A DNA stretch of 64,000 nt, from positions 930,001 to 994,000 of the forward strand of contig NZ_CP010802.1 of the NCBI RefSeq assembly GCF_001278055.1, read 5' to 3'. Made by a program: the position numbers and the translations under genes. The notes beneath the pieces are model-generated. The model ran no database searches. It was given only the letters and a program-made list of their open reading frames with translations, and was not told the DNA's origin. Origin of the DNA: Desulfuromonas soudanensis (GTDB lineage Bacteria > Desulfobacterota > Desulfuromonadia > Desulfuromonadales > WTL). Positions 50,955 to 59,370 of the stretch are shown here, in pieces; within the stretch, counting starts at the first letter, position 1, and each line of letters begins with the position of its first letter.

Positions 50955-51619
50955 GGAAGGTAATCCGGGGGATCATCGAGAGTGTCATCGAGGGGGCGAT
51001 CAAGCGGGTTGGCCTGCGGGGAGTCGCCGGCGAGCAGCTGCTCGACCGGGAGATTTTTCAGCACTACGGATTGACCAGCCGGGCGCTCTCCGGCGCCGAA
51101 GCGATCGTGATTCGGGAGGGGAACTGTTTTTACGTCATCGCCGAGGATGACCGCCGGTACCGGATCGCCATCGCCTCCGGAGAGGTGGCCCTCTATGACG
51201 ACCAGGGGATGGCGGTGCATCTCAAAAGGGATAAGCACCTGCATATCTACGGCGCCGACACGGTGACGATCGACGCGGCCCAGGACGTGATCGCCAATAC
51301 CGCCCGCTGTGCGGTCAACGCCAGCGAGAGCGCGACGGTCACCAGCCCGCAAGTGACGGCGGTGGCCAGCGTCCAGGTGCTGCTCGATACGCCACTGACG
51401 ACCTGCACGGGAAACCTGGCCGTGGCCGGAGGGGTCAGCTGTCTGGGGACATTCGGCGCCTCCGGCGGCAAGATCAGCACCCCGGGAGACATCGAGAGCA
51501 CAGGCGGGGAAGTATCCGACAGCATCCGCAGCATCGCCGCCGATCGGGCGATTTATAACGGGCACACGCACCCCGGCGATTCGGGCGGCGTGACCGGCAC
51601 CCCGACCCCGCAGCAGTAA
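50951..51619 (+). CDS. Baseplate spike protein (Mu gp45-like)
   Basis: The 222-residue protein starts with an OB-fold region and continues with a beta-helix (NASESATVTSPQVTAVASVQVLL...). The C-terminus has YNGHTHPGD; the HxH is the iron-binding apex motif of gpV/gp45 membrane-piercing spikes. Overlaps the hub gene by four bases. Confidence 0.88.
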   Translation: MRKVIRGIIESVIEGAIKRVGLRGVAGEQLLDREIFQHYGLTSRALSGAEAIVIREGNCFYVIAEDDRRYRIAIASGEVALYDDQGMAVHLKRDKHLHIYGADTVTIDAAQDVIANTARCAVNASESATVTSPQVTAVASVQVLLDTPLTTCTGNLAVAGGVSCLGTFGASGGKISTPGDIESTGGEVSDSIRSIAADRAIYNGHTHPGDSGGVTGTPTPQQ

Positions 51620-51627
51620 GGAACCCG

Positions 51628-51984
51628 ATGGATTATCAACTCGACATGATCGACGGTCAGCCGGGGATGACCTGGACCAAGGCCACGGACATCCGCAACA
51701 ACGTGATCCTCTCGCTGCTGATCCGCCGCGGCGACTGGTGGTTCAACCCGAATTTCGGCATGCGGCCGCTGCCGAAGAAGAACACCGCCCGGGCCGAAGC
51801 CCTGGTCGAAAGCTACGCCCTCGAGGCGCTGCAGTGGCTGCTCGATACCGGCCGCGCCCGCAAGATCGAGGTGGCTGCCGAGCGCGATCGGACCCGGGAT
51901 TTGACCCGCATGAGGCTGTCGCTGGCCGTGACCCAGGCGGACGGCAGCCTGGTGGAATTTGAGCATTTTGTGGAGGTGGTCTGA
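51628..51984 (+). CDS. Baseplate protein gp46 (gpW/gp25-like)
   Basis: The 118-residue protein shows WWFNPNFGMRPL and YALEALQWLLDTGRARKIEVAAERD, the Mu gp46 pattern of the gp25-like baseplate wedge family. One-base overlap with the next gene. Confidence 0.85.
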   Translation: MDYQLDMIDGQPGMTWTKATDIRNNVILSLLIRRGDWWFNPNFGMRPLPKKNTARAEALVESYALEALQWLLDTGRARKIEVAAERDRTRDLTRMRLSLAVTQADGSLVEFEHFVEVV

Positions 51985-52766
51985 TGCAGTGGCAAAAGGG
52001 TTTTGATGAACTACTGGCGCAGATCCTGGCCGATTACGCGAACCAGTTCCCGGGCGTCGATCTCAGCCCCGGATCGCTGGTCTTCATCAAGAGCGCCTGC
52101 ACGGCGTCGGCGGTTTGGGGGATCTATCAGCATCAGCAATATATATACCGGCAGATTTTTGCTGACACGTCCGATACCGAGAACCTCGAGCACCACTGCC
52201 AGGATGTCGGCATCGTCCGACTGGCCGGCGAGACCGACGCGGCGCTCCTGGAGCGATATCAGACCAAGCGGCGCAACCCGCCGGCGGGGGGCAATCAATA
52301 CGACTACGTGCAATGGGCGCGGGCCGTCGAAGGTGTGCGCCTGGCCTGGAGCTATCCCCGGGCTCGCGGCAACGGCACGGTGGACGTGGTGGTGCTGGCC
52401 GACGCGGTGCTCACCGGCGACGAGATCCCGACACAGGTGCTCCTCGATGCCGTCCTGGCCTACATCGATCCCCGCCGCCCGGCAGGGATGGCGTCTCCGG
52501 ATCCGGTGCTGATTTTTGCCCCGACGCCCCTGGTGACCGACGTGACCATGTCGACCGTCGGTCTCAATGTCGACGTGGCGCAGATCAAGGCGGACATCGA
52601 GGCCTACTTGGCGACCTTCGTGCCGGGACAGATTCTCTATCTGACGCAACTGGCCGCCATCGCTCTGGCCAACGGCGCGGTGGATGCGTCGGTGACGGCG
52701 CCGGCTGCGGCCGTCATCCCGGTCAACTACGAGATGATCCGTCCGGGGGTGGTCAATGTTACCTGA
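51984..52766 (+). CDS. Baseplate J-like protein (Mu gp47)
   Basis: The 260-residue protein is a short baseplate J: FPGVDLSPGSLVFIKSACTASAVWGIYQHQQYIYRQIFADTSD and the central RNPPAGGNQYDYVQWARAVEGVRLAW. It forms the baseplate wedge core. Overlaps gp48 by 11 bases. Confidence 0.88.
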   Translation: MQWQKGFDELLAQILADYANQFPGVDLSPGSLVFIKSACTASAVWGIYQHQQYIYRQIFADTSDTENLEHHCQDVGIVRLAGETDAALLERYQTKRRNPPAGGNQYDYVQWARAVEGVRLAWSYPRARGNGTVDVVVLADAVLTGDEIPTQVLLDAVLAYIDPRRPAGMASPDPVLIFAPTPLVTDVTMSTVGLNVDVAQIKADIEAYLATFVPGQILYLTQLAAIALANGAVDASVTAPAAAVIPVNYEMIRPGVVNVT

Positions 52767-53280
52767 GGGGCGCAATGAAGACGTTCTGCGGTTGCTGATG
52801 CCGCTGGAGATTCAAGGAGTTTTTGACGGGGATATCGCTATCGAAGGGGCTCTGCTCGATGCCGCCCAAGCGCAGGCCGACAAGCTGCTCAAGGAGATGC
52901 ACCCCGACACCTGCTACGCCACCCTCGACGACTGGGAACGGGAGCTCGGCCTGCCGGAACCCTGTACCGGCAAACTCACCATTCGCGCCCAGCGCCAGCA
53001 GGCGGCGGTGCTCAAGCATGCCGCCACCGGCGGGCTGTCTCGGCAGTACTTCATTGACCTGGCCGCTCATCTCGGTTTTGTCATCACCATCGACGAGGGG
53101 ATCGACGCCGACCCGTTCAAATGGCGGGTCAACGCCCCGGCCCAGCCGGTGACCGCCTTTCGCGCCGGAATCCACCGCGCCGGAACGCCCCTGCGCTGGT
53201 GGAACAATATCGTCCTGGAGTGCGCCATCAATCGCCTGAAACCGGCCCACACCGAGGTGGTTTTCGCCTACGGGGCCTAA
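52756..53280 (+). CDS. YmfQ/DUF2313 baseplate protein (Mu gp48)
   Basis: The 174-residue protein has DTCYATLDDWERELGLPEPCTGKLTIRAQRQQAAVLKHAATGGLSRQYFIDLAA, the DUF2313 hallmark. It links baseplate and fibre. Confidence 0.87.
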   Translation: MLPEGRNEDVLRLLMPLEIQGVFDGDIAIEGALLDAAQAQADKLLKEMHPDTCYATLDDWERELGLPEPCTGKLTIRAQRQQAAVLKHAATGGLSRQYFIDLAAHLGFVITIDEGIDADPFKWRVNAPAQPVTAFRAGIHRAGTPLRWWNNIVLECAINRLKPAHTEVVFAYGA

Positions 53281-53299
53281 ACTTTTGGAGGTAGATCTC

Positions 53300-55462
53300 A
53301 TGTTGAAGCGTTTAATCGTCCTGTTGGTTCTCCTGCTGACTTTCCCCCAGTTCGCCCTGGCTCTCGGCCGAGTCGACACCGAAGGGGCCACCGTCGACAA
53401 CAAGTTCACGGAGGGGAACCAGGCCCTGGCCGAACCGGCCACCGTCCTCGGCGCCGCCTGGCTCAATGACATCCAGGAGGAGCTGGTCGGGATCGTCGAG
53501 GCGAGCGGACAGACCCCGGCCAAGGGGTCGCAGGGGCAGTTAAAAAAGGCGTTGGTGTTAAAGGTCGATACCATTGCTTCGTTGCGGGGGGTTATTGGAA
53601 CTGAAACAGGGCAAGCCGTCCAGGTCATGGAAGACGGCAGAGGGGGGCTTTTCAAATGGGAGGCCTCGGACCATTCAGCAGACGTAGCCGCCGACCTACT
53701 TGGCGGTATCTACGTACCTCCTGATTCGGTTCCTACCGGAGTAAGTGGGGCGTGGGTGCGGAAATGGAATGGGCCTGCTGATTTTCGGTGGTACGGCGCA
53801 AAGGGGGACGGTGTAACTGATGATACCGCGGCAATCCGCTCTGCCCTCGACAACCATACTGTATTGACCGGGGCTGGTGTTTTTCTCCTTGTCCCGACTG
53901 TCCCCGCCAATTTTATCCTGCCGTTGACTCATAGTGTGCAGATTTTAGGGCACAAGGCACTGACCTTTAAGATTGCCAGCGGATCTGGCTCATTCAAGGC
54001 GATTATCGGGAACACAAGCAGCGTCGATCTGTCTGGCCTACTTATCGACGGTGTGATTTTTGACAACAATGCGGCACTGAACGCCCCCCCGAATTTAACG
54101 GATCTTCAAACATATCCCCGCATTTCCGTGTACGCACAAACCGGGTCGAACATGGTGGTAAAAAACTGCCTATTCAAAAATGACATCAGTATTAATACGG
54201 TTTCGCTAAACGGTGCTGCTGTATCTAATTGCCGGATAACCGATAATGATTTTGTGAATATTTGTGTTGGGTCTGAAACTCTTCTTAATGACCACTCTAC
54301 GATCTACACAAATGGTCATAACATGGTTATTGCCGGGAACACATTCGAGGGCGCGTCCTGGTCTGCGGTCACGGCAATCGAAACCCATGGTGGACTGTCC
54401 GTTGTGACAGGCAATACCATTGTGCGATATCAAGCGGGGATGAACCTTACAGGGATAACGCATCTGGCGACAGAATTGACCGTGATCGCTGATAATGTGA
54501 TGGATATTTGCATCGCTGGTATCAAAATTTGGTCCTATAAATATGCTGCGCACACTACCGGATATGGCATAGAAAATATGCTGGTTACGAATAACACTAT
54601 CCGTGTTTTGCAAGTAACCTCTGGCACAACCACCGTTGGCGCAATGATCGGGATTGTGGTCGAAGGCAACTCCGATATGCCCATCAAGGGCTTACGTATC
54701 ATTGATAATAGCGTGGAATTTGAGCGGGAGGATACTGTCCCCGCCTATACCGGGAATAATTATTCCATGGGAATTGGCGCTTATACAGGCGTGGCTGGTT
54801 TCGCGCTTGTTGATTGTGAGATCATCGGAAACACGGTCAAAAACGCCCCCGTTGCGGGTATTCGTTTTTCGGGATGCCCGGTAACAAACCTCACGATAAA
54901 AGAGAATCGGATACACAACGCGGGGCAGGGAATGGCTGTAGTTACGGCGGCGTTTAAACTGCCGATCTTTTTAACTCCGACCGACATTACCGGTTTTATC
55001 CTCATCGAACGGAACCATATTATTGATGATTTTGCCGTGACCCGCGCTGCCGCGGCGATGTATTTAAGCTGCTCGGCTGCGGGGAAGAATATTGAGGTGC
55101 GAGAAAACAGGATTACCGTCACAGGTGACAAAGTTGCATTCGTCAGGCCCTATTTGGCGCCAAGCTCACCAGCAACCTACCCCGTCATTCAGGGGGATAT
55201 TGTTGATAAATTTCTGGCCCCTCTTTACACGTTTCGGGCGGGCAGCTACGTCAAGGACCTGACTACACAAAAGACGTGGAACCTGCACGCGGACGGGACA
55301 ACCTGGCTACCATCGTGGGTATCATCGACAATCCCGACGAGCGCATATGGGATCATTGGTAGCTACGCCCGGAACCCTGCGCCGGTCGTAGGAAGTCCAA
55401 AGGGGTGGTATCTGACGACCTCAGCAGCGGTCGATGTATGGACGAGCGAGGGGAATTTGTAA
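53300..55462 (+). CDS. Tail fibre/spike protein with signal peptide
   Basis: The ATG at 53300 follows TGGAGGTAG. The 720-residue protein starts with an apparent Sec signal (RLIVLLVLLLTFPQFALALG), then the usual fibre-attachment sequence (NKFTEGNQALAEPATVLGAAWLNDIQEELVGI). From residue about 170, DFRWYGAKGDGVTDDTAAIRSAL marks a pectate-lyase-like beta helix typical of tailspikes that bind or cut surface polysaccharide. Base composition falls after about 53540, so the receptor part looks exchanged. There is no fibre-assembly chaperone downstream. Confidence 0.8.
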   Translation: MLKRLIVLLVLLLTFPQFALALGRVDTEGATVDNKFTEGNQALAEPATVLGAAWLNDIQEELVGIVEASGQTPAKGSQGQLKKALVLKVDTIASLRGVIGTETGQAVQVMEDGRGGLFKWEASDHSADVAADLLGGIYVPPDSVPTGVSGAWVRKWNGPADFRWYGAKGDGVTDDTAAIRSALDNHTVLTGAGVFLLVPTVPANFILPLTHSVQILGHKALTFKIASGSGSFKAIIGNTSSVDLSGLLIDGVIFDNNAALNAPPNLTDLQTYPRISVYAQTGSNMVVKNCLFKNDISINTVSLNGAAVSNCRITDNDFVNICVGSETLLNDHSTIYTNGHNMVIAGNTFEGASWSAVTAIETHGGLSVVTGNTIVRYQAGMNLTGITHLATELTVIADNVMDICIAGIKIWSYKYAAHTTGYGIENMLVTNNTIRVLQVTSGTTTVGAMIGIVVEGNSDMPIKGLRIIDNSVEFEREDTVPAYTGNNYSMGIGAYTGVAGFALVDCEIIGNTVKNAPVAGIRFSGCPVTNLTIKENRIHNAGQGMAVVTAAFKLPIFLTPTDITGFILIERNHIIDDFAVTRAAAAMYLSCSAAGKNIEVRENRITVTGDKVAFVRPYLAPSSPATYPVIQGDIVDKFLAPLYTFRAGSYVKDLTTQKTWNLHADGTTWLPSWVSSTIPTSAYGIIGSYARNPAPVVGSPKGWYLTTSAAVDVWTSEGNL

Positions 55463-55473
55463 CTGAAATAGAA

Positions 55474-55575
55474 GGGAGCGCCCGGGTTGGTGCGCGAACA
55501 CCATCCCGGGCACCAAGATCACAGAACCAGCCTGTGAGCCCAGCCAAAGGCTCCCCCACCCCGTACGAGGTGGGG
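55474..55575 (+). ncRNA. Multi-hairpin structured RNA between fibre and dam
   Basis: Nearly the whole 154-base gap folds. GCCCGGG/CCCGGGC (55480-55486 with 55505-55511) encloses GGTG/CACC; CACAG/CTGTG forms a second hairpin (55520-55536); GGGAGC (55474) can pair with GCTCCC (55550) to close both; and CCCCACC/GGTGGGG (55554-55575) forms a terminal hairpin. The layout recalls c4-type phage antisense RNAs, but I cannot confirm the family. Confidence 0.5.
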
Positions 55576-55616
55576 CGAGTTTAGCGCGTCAAAACACTTT
55601 TGACAAGGAGCTCACC

Positions 55617-56381
55617 ATGCACAGACCAATTATCCCCTGGATCGGCGGCAAACGCCGCCTGGCAAAACACCTGCTGCCCCTATTCCCCAAGCACACCTGC
55701 TACGTTGAGCCCTTTTGCGGCGCGGCCGCGCTCTTCTTTTTGAAGCCTCCCGCAAAAGTGGAAGTGATCAACGACATCAATGGCGACCTGGTCAACCTCT
55801 ACCGGATCGTGCAGCACCACCTCGAAGAATTTTGCCGGCAGTTCAAACACGCCCTGGTCAGCAGGCAAATCTACCGGTGGCTGAAGATCACACCAGGTGA
55901 GACCTTGACGGACATCCAGAGGGCCGCACGGTTCTACTACCTGCAGAAGATGGGCTTTGGTGGAAAGGTCGACGGCCATGTCTTCGGCATCGCCGCCACC
56001 AGCCCGCCCCGCCTCAACCTCACCCGCATCGAAGAAGATCTCAGCCAAGCTCACCTGCGCCTCTCCAGGGTTTATGTCGAGCATCTTGACTGGCAAGCCT
56101 GCATCACCAAGTACGACCGGCCAGGCACGCTGTTCTATCTTGACCCACCGTATTGGGAAACCGAAGGCTACGGCGTCGATTTCGACTTCGATCAGTACCT
56201 GGCCATGGCCTCCCTGTTGCGGGAGATCAAAGGCAAGGCCATCCTCAGCATCAACGACCATCCGGACATCAGGGACGCATTTAAAGGTTTGCCGATGGAC
56301 ACCGTCGGGATAAACTACACCGTCGGCGGCGCTGGTAAGGGCGCCAAGCGGGTGGAGTTGATTATTCGGAATTGGGAATAG
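55617..56381 (+). CDS. DNA adenine methyltransferase (Dam-like)
   Basis: The 254-residue protein has the D12-class N6-adenine methyltransferase motifs: PIIPWIGGKRRLAKHLLPLFP for SAM binding, YVEPFCGAAALFF, and catalytic DPPYW. It would methylate adenine in a short site, probably GATC, to protect phage DNA or tune transcription. No partner nuclease is adjacent. Confidence 0.9.
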   Translation: MHRPIIPWIGGKRRLAKHLLPLFPKHTCYVEPFCGAAALFFLKPPAKVEVINDINGDLVNLYRIVQHHLEEFCRQFKHALVSRQIYRWLKITPGETLTDIQRAARFYYLQKMGFGGKVDGHVFGIAATSPPRLNLTRIEEDLSQAHLRLSRVYVEHLDWQACITKYDRPGTLFYLDPPYWETEGYGVDFDFDQYLAMASLLREIKGKAILSINDHPDIRDAFKGLPMDTVGINYTVGGAGKGAKRVELIIRNWE

Positions 56382-56390
56382 GAGGCGGTT

Positions 56391-56996
56391 ATGTGGCCAG
56401 GTTATATTGAGGATATGAAGACGGTATCGACTGTAGTGGTGGCGGTGATCGCCCTTGTCGCCTTGATGCGGAATAGTGCAAATTTTGAAAGGAATATTCG
56501 AAACGGGAAGATTGAATCGATCTATACAATTGTTGAAGAACTCGCAACTTATTACTTCGGACCTTATGGGGTCTACTTGGATTTGATACAATATCACAGG
56601 GTTGACTTTAGTACGGTTGAGAGGAGTGCCGCTTTAAAGACGTATATGGAGAGCGCCAAGTCGCTTCGGGAAAACTACGACATAAAAGACATTCAGTCGA
56701 AGCTTAGGGATCTGGAAATTCTCTCAAGGGCGTATTTAAAAAAGCCCTTATGTATGAGGGTGATGGCGTTTCAGCGCATGGTTGGGCAGGCGACCCAATG
56801 TGCCCTGGGTATGGATAAGATTTTATTGGATATGTTTTGGGCTGGAGGTTTTCCTGAACCAACTAAGGCGAGCAGGTACGCAGATGATTTGGCCAATTCA
56901 CTTATTGATGAAATCGGACTGTCATCGGCCCAGAAGGGTTTTAGAGAAAAGCTGGAGGCTTACACTGAAGAGCAGTTTAAGCCCTCGCTTCGTTGA
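56391..56996 (+). CDS. Membrane-anchored cargo protein at the right end
   Basis: The 201-residue protein has one N-terminal membrane helix (VSTVVVAVIALVALM) and a helical cytoplasmic part. Codon use is AT-rich compared with structural genes. It is the last gene before the right end, a common place for accessory (moron) genes in Mu-like phages. No family recognised. Confidence 0.55.
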   Translation: MWPGYIEDMKTVSTVVVAVIALVALMRNSANFERNIRNGKIESIYTIVEELATYYFGPYGVYLDLIQYHRVDFSTVERSAALKTYMESAKSLRENYDIKDIQSKLRDLEILSRAYLKKPLCMRVMAFQRMVGQATQCALGMDKILLDMFWAGGFPEPTKASRYADDLANSLIDEIGLSSAQKGFREKLEAYTEEQFKPSLR

Positions 56997-57050
56997 AAGG
57001 CTCTGTTTGGTCAAATGTATTTTGAAGACTTCAAGTGTTTTTTGGCGGCA

Positions 57051-57093
57051 ACTTTTCGCAATTTTTGAGACTGAGTTTTCGCGCGCGGCTTCA
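57051..57093 (-). repeat. Right terminal transposase-binding end
   Basis: Read inward from 57093 it starts TGAAGCC, then GCGAAAACT (57074-57082 reversed) and ATTGCGAAAAGT (57051-57062 reversed), two boxes about 20 bases apart. The inner box has the same distance from the end as in the left terminus. Confidence 0.75.
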
Positions 57094-57111
57094 GAGATTC
57101 TTGTTTTTCAT
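57094..57111 (-). pseudogene. TRL-like lipoprotein gene, 5' part, split by the prophage
   Basis: Six codons (MKNKNL) with TTAGGTGAACTC as ribosome leader abut the right end of the prophage. They continue in frame with the segment at 16994 to give MKNKNLRWPMALILLLFLPG and the rest of the lipoprotein. Expressed as is, the transcript would read into the prophage end. Confidence 0.85.
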
Positions 57112-57119
57112 GAGTTCAC

Positions 57120-57416
57120 CTAATCCCCATAGACAACGGTGGTGTTGCGGGTATAAAGGCCGAAGATCAGGTTGAAACCCTTGCGGTCCATGTGGTTGAT
57201 GGTGGTGATCCCTCCGGCTTTTGCCGCCGCCGCCGTCCCCGCATCCCCCCAGGCGACCAGCCACAAAACGGAGTACATGGACGCTTCCCCGACCTTGTCG
57301 CCCAGGACCGTCCGGTTCAGGTCGGTGTCGTAGGGTGCCTTGATATCCATATACAGGCAGCCGCTGAGAAGAAATACGGTGGCGAAAACGACAAGGATCA
57401 GGCGCACTCTTTTCAT
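57120..57416 (-). CDS. TRL-like family lipoprotein
   Basis: The start at 57416 follows GGAGAAAAACAG; an upstream frame extension is not supported. The 98-residue protein has a lipobox (FLLSGC) and the TRL signature ASMYSVLWLVAWGDAGTAAAAKAGGITTINHMD ending in TRNTTVVYGD. It was the upstream partner of the interrupted TRL-like gene, with an original spacing of only a few bases. Confidence 0.85.
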   Translation of the reverse strand: MKRVRLILVVFATVFLLSGCLYMDIKAPYDTDLNRTVLGDKVGEASMYSVLWLVAWGDAGTAAAAKAGGITTINHMDRKGFNLIFGLYTRNTTVVYGD

Positions 57417-58029
57417 CTGTTTTTCTCCATGGATTGAATGCCATTTTAGCTGAGGGATCTCAGTCACAATACTACAGCACCGTGGAGGAAATGCGAGACG
57501 ACTCCCCCGCCCCGTCGCAGGTGGCCGCAGCCTTGAGGGAGGGCTGAGGATTCCTGATTGTTGGCGAGGAGAGCGGGAGAACATAAGTTTATTTTCCTCC
57601 CCTTGTTCTGTTCGTATTCCTGGAAGGAGCCATTTTTTAAATTCCAAATTTCCTGTAAAAAATTTGTTTCAATTTCAAGCTTTTGTATTTTTTATGGGAC
57701 AAAATAATTATTGTATTCAAATGTCGCTTTGTCTACCTGTAGGTGTTTTGGTGGATTTATGTCGCATTTTGTCTATATGTTGGAGTGCCATGCCGGTTAA
57801 GTATCGTATCAAACAAAGCCCGTATTGGTGCAAAAAGAATAATTGTGTTATCTTGGCGAAAAAATAATCTGGATGTAAAAGAATGGTCTTCTCACCGGTT
57901 TAGCTTAATGTGTCCCATCGCAGGTACTTTTCCGGCGGTGAATTTCTTCCGACAAATTCAGTGTCGGAGTTTTAATCCACATATCCCGAATTCAGGATCA
58001 ATCAGTCATTATCCCTCAGGAGGTTTTTC
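57417..58029. other. AT-rich intergenic region with direct repeats
   Basis: About 600 bases with no convincing gene. Bases 57600-57900 are AT-rich. Two similar blocks occur, ATGTCGCTTTGTCTACCTGT (57721-57740) and a second at 57759-57780 that keeps ATGTCGC, TTTGTCTA and a final TGT. They may be operator sites or decayed mobile DNA. The last 20 bases supply the ribosome site for the next small gene. Confidence 0.4.
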
Positions 58030-58164
58030 ATGTTTCGTGCAATCATCTTTTTGGTCATCGCAGCGTTTTTCGTATCGACTTTTGCCGGCTGCATCCATCC
58101 CCGCGGACATGCTCCCTGGGGGCAGGTCAAGAAGGACCATGGCCACAAGAAGGGCCATGATTAA
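58030..58164 (+). CDS. Small His-rich exported peptide, 44 residues
   Basis: AGGAGG precedes the ATG at good spacing. The product has a signal peptide with a lipobox-like FAGC, then a tail rich in His, Lys and Gly (PRGHAPWGQVKKDHGHKKGHD). It could bind metal in the periplasm. Too short to place in a family. Confidence 0.6.
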   Translation: MFRAIIFLVIAAFFVSTFAGCIHPRGHAPWGQVKKDHGHKKGHD

Positions 58165-58243
58165 ACCTCCGTTCCCTCGAACCGAAGGCGATTGCCGGGC
58201 TCCTGAGGGTTGCTGACGGCGGCAGCCCGGTTCGATTTCGAGA

Positions 58244-58293
58244 AACAAAAAAACCGTCACCCCGGATTGCCTGGGGTTGACGGTTTTTTTTTG
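58244..58293 (+). terminator. Intrinsic terminator
   Basis: ACCGTCACCCC and GGGGTTGACGGT form a stem with a single bulge, flanked by A and T runs; it follows the small exported peptide gene. Confidence 0.85.
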
Positions 58294-58375
58294 TCTGTTG
58301 CCCTGCAATGGAAGAGGGAGGGGAGACCCCGTCCGTGTCGATCCCCCTGGGGAGGGGAGGTGTAGCCTCCGGCCC

Positions 58376-59299
58376 TCAGCTTTCGAGGGGAGGGGGTTGT
58401 TCGGGGTTCAGGTCCTTTGATTTTTGCGAAGGACGAAGGATTACCGGAATGTTGGTCCGGAAGAGGGTGTTTGCAGTTTTCATGAGGAACCAGAAGGACA
58501 GCAGCGGTAAAATGATGACTTGAATTATGAAAATTCCGACATAAAGGAACATGAGTTTCAAGAGATTCTCTATGATGCTCCCCATGTTGCTGACGGTATT
58601 CACAAGGGCATTTTTAAATAGTATGGATTTCTGTTTTACAAATGATGCGCTATTTTCAATTGTCCCGATAAAACCATCGATCTCAGGGAGCGAGAAATCT
58701 TTCAACTTATCAAGGTCAACAGAGCCGAGTGCCAGTTCATTGTTGGCTGCGGATATTTTCTCTTCGAAATAATGTTTTTGAACGTACCCGTTGGCCATGG
58801 AAGATATGGGAAGGCAAAAGCGTGCTACGGCAAGAAGGAGCAAAATTTGCATCGTCAGCTTTTGCAGGGAGGCAAGCCTGGCATTCTCGAACCAGATCAA
58901 AATAGACAGTGCGAAAAGGCAGAAAGCAATCAACGGAGGTGCGAGCGATACGCTGATTTCGTAGGCCAGTTTCTGCACCCCGAGCGAAGTTATCGCCGTT
59001 ACGATCACATCGGAGAGCCGTTCGATCATGTCATCGATGGGATCCAGGGCCTGTCCCACCGCCAGGGAGACGCCGACTCCGGCCGGTTCCAACTGCAGGC
59101 TCGACTCTTTAACGATGGAAACCGAGGCGTTAATGATCCGGCAGGTCGCATAGGCCACCCCGGCCTTGGTAATTGCCTCCCGGAAATAGTCATCGGTGGT
59201 GGCGTCCAGGGCCGGGAGTCTGGCCCCGGCGGAAAAGAGGAGCACGATCGCGATGAATATTCCGAGAGCCGACCTTATCGCCTTTTCTTTAGCCGTCAT
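58376..59299 (-). CDS. Multi-pass membrane protein of unknown function
   Basis: The 307-residue protein has an N-terminal hydrophobic segment, several membrane helices between residues 115-170 and a last pair near 255-285. Long loops contain LDATTDDYFREAITKAGVAYATCRIINASVSIVKESSL and a charged helical part (KDFSLPEIDGFIGTIENSASFV). The Pro-rich tail ends EQPPPLES. Not recognised. Confidence 0.7.
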   Translation of the reverse strand: MTAKEKAIRSALGIFIAIVLLFSAGARLPALDATTDDYFREAITKAGVAYATCRIINASVSIVKESSLQLEPAGVGVSLAVGQALDPIDDMIERLSDVIVTAITSLGVQKLAYEISVSLAPPLIAFCLFALSILIWFENARLASLQKLTMQILLLLAVARFCLPISSMANGYVQKHYFEEKISAANNELALGSVDLDKLKDFSLPEIDGFIGTIENSASFVKQKSILFKNALVNTVSNMGSIIENLLKLMFLYVGIFIIQVIILPLLSFWFLMKTANTLFRTNIPVILRPSQKSKDLNPEQPPPLES

Positions 59300-59370
59300 T
59301 TTCCCGGTGATCCAGCAGGTTGGAATAAACGTATTTAAAACAAGGCTTCTCTGTCATGAAACCGCCCGAC

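Larger units (their letters stand above)
16995..57093. mobile_element. Mu-like transposable prophage (40,099 bp)
   Basis: The element contains a DDE transposase with its ATPase partner, Ner, Gam, GemA and the Mu-type terminase, portal, gpF, sheath, tube and baseplate genes. It starts with TG, ends with CA, and each terminus has ATTGCGAAAA 31 bases inside. It interrupts a host gene whose two halves rejoin in frame. The flanks share only 3 bp (GAG), shorter than Mu's 5-bp duplication. All essential modules appear intact, so it may be inducible. Confidence 0.9.

Noticed and set aside
57664-57867. 67-residue frame in the AT-rich gap
   Set aside because: No ribosome site and Cys/Phe-rich random-looking composition.
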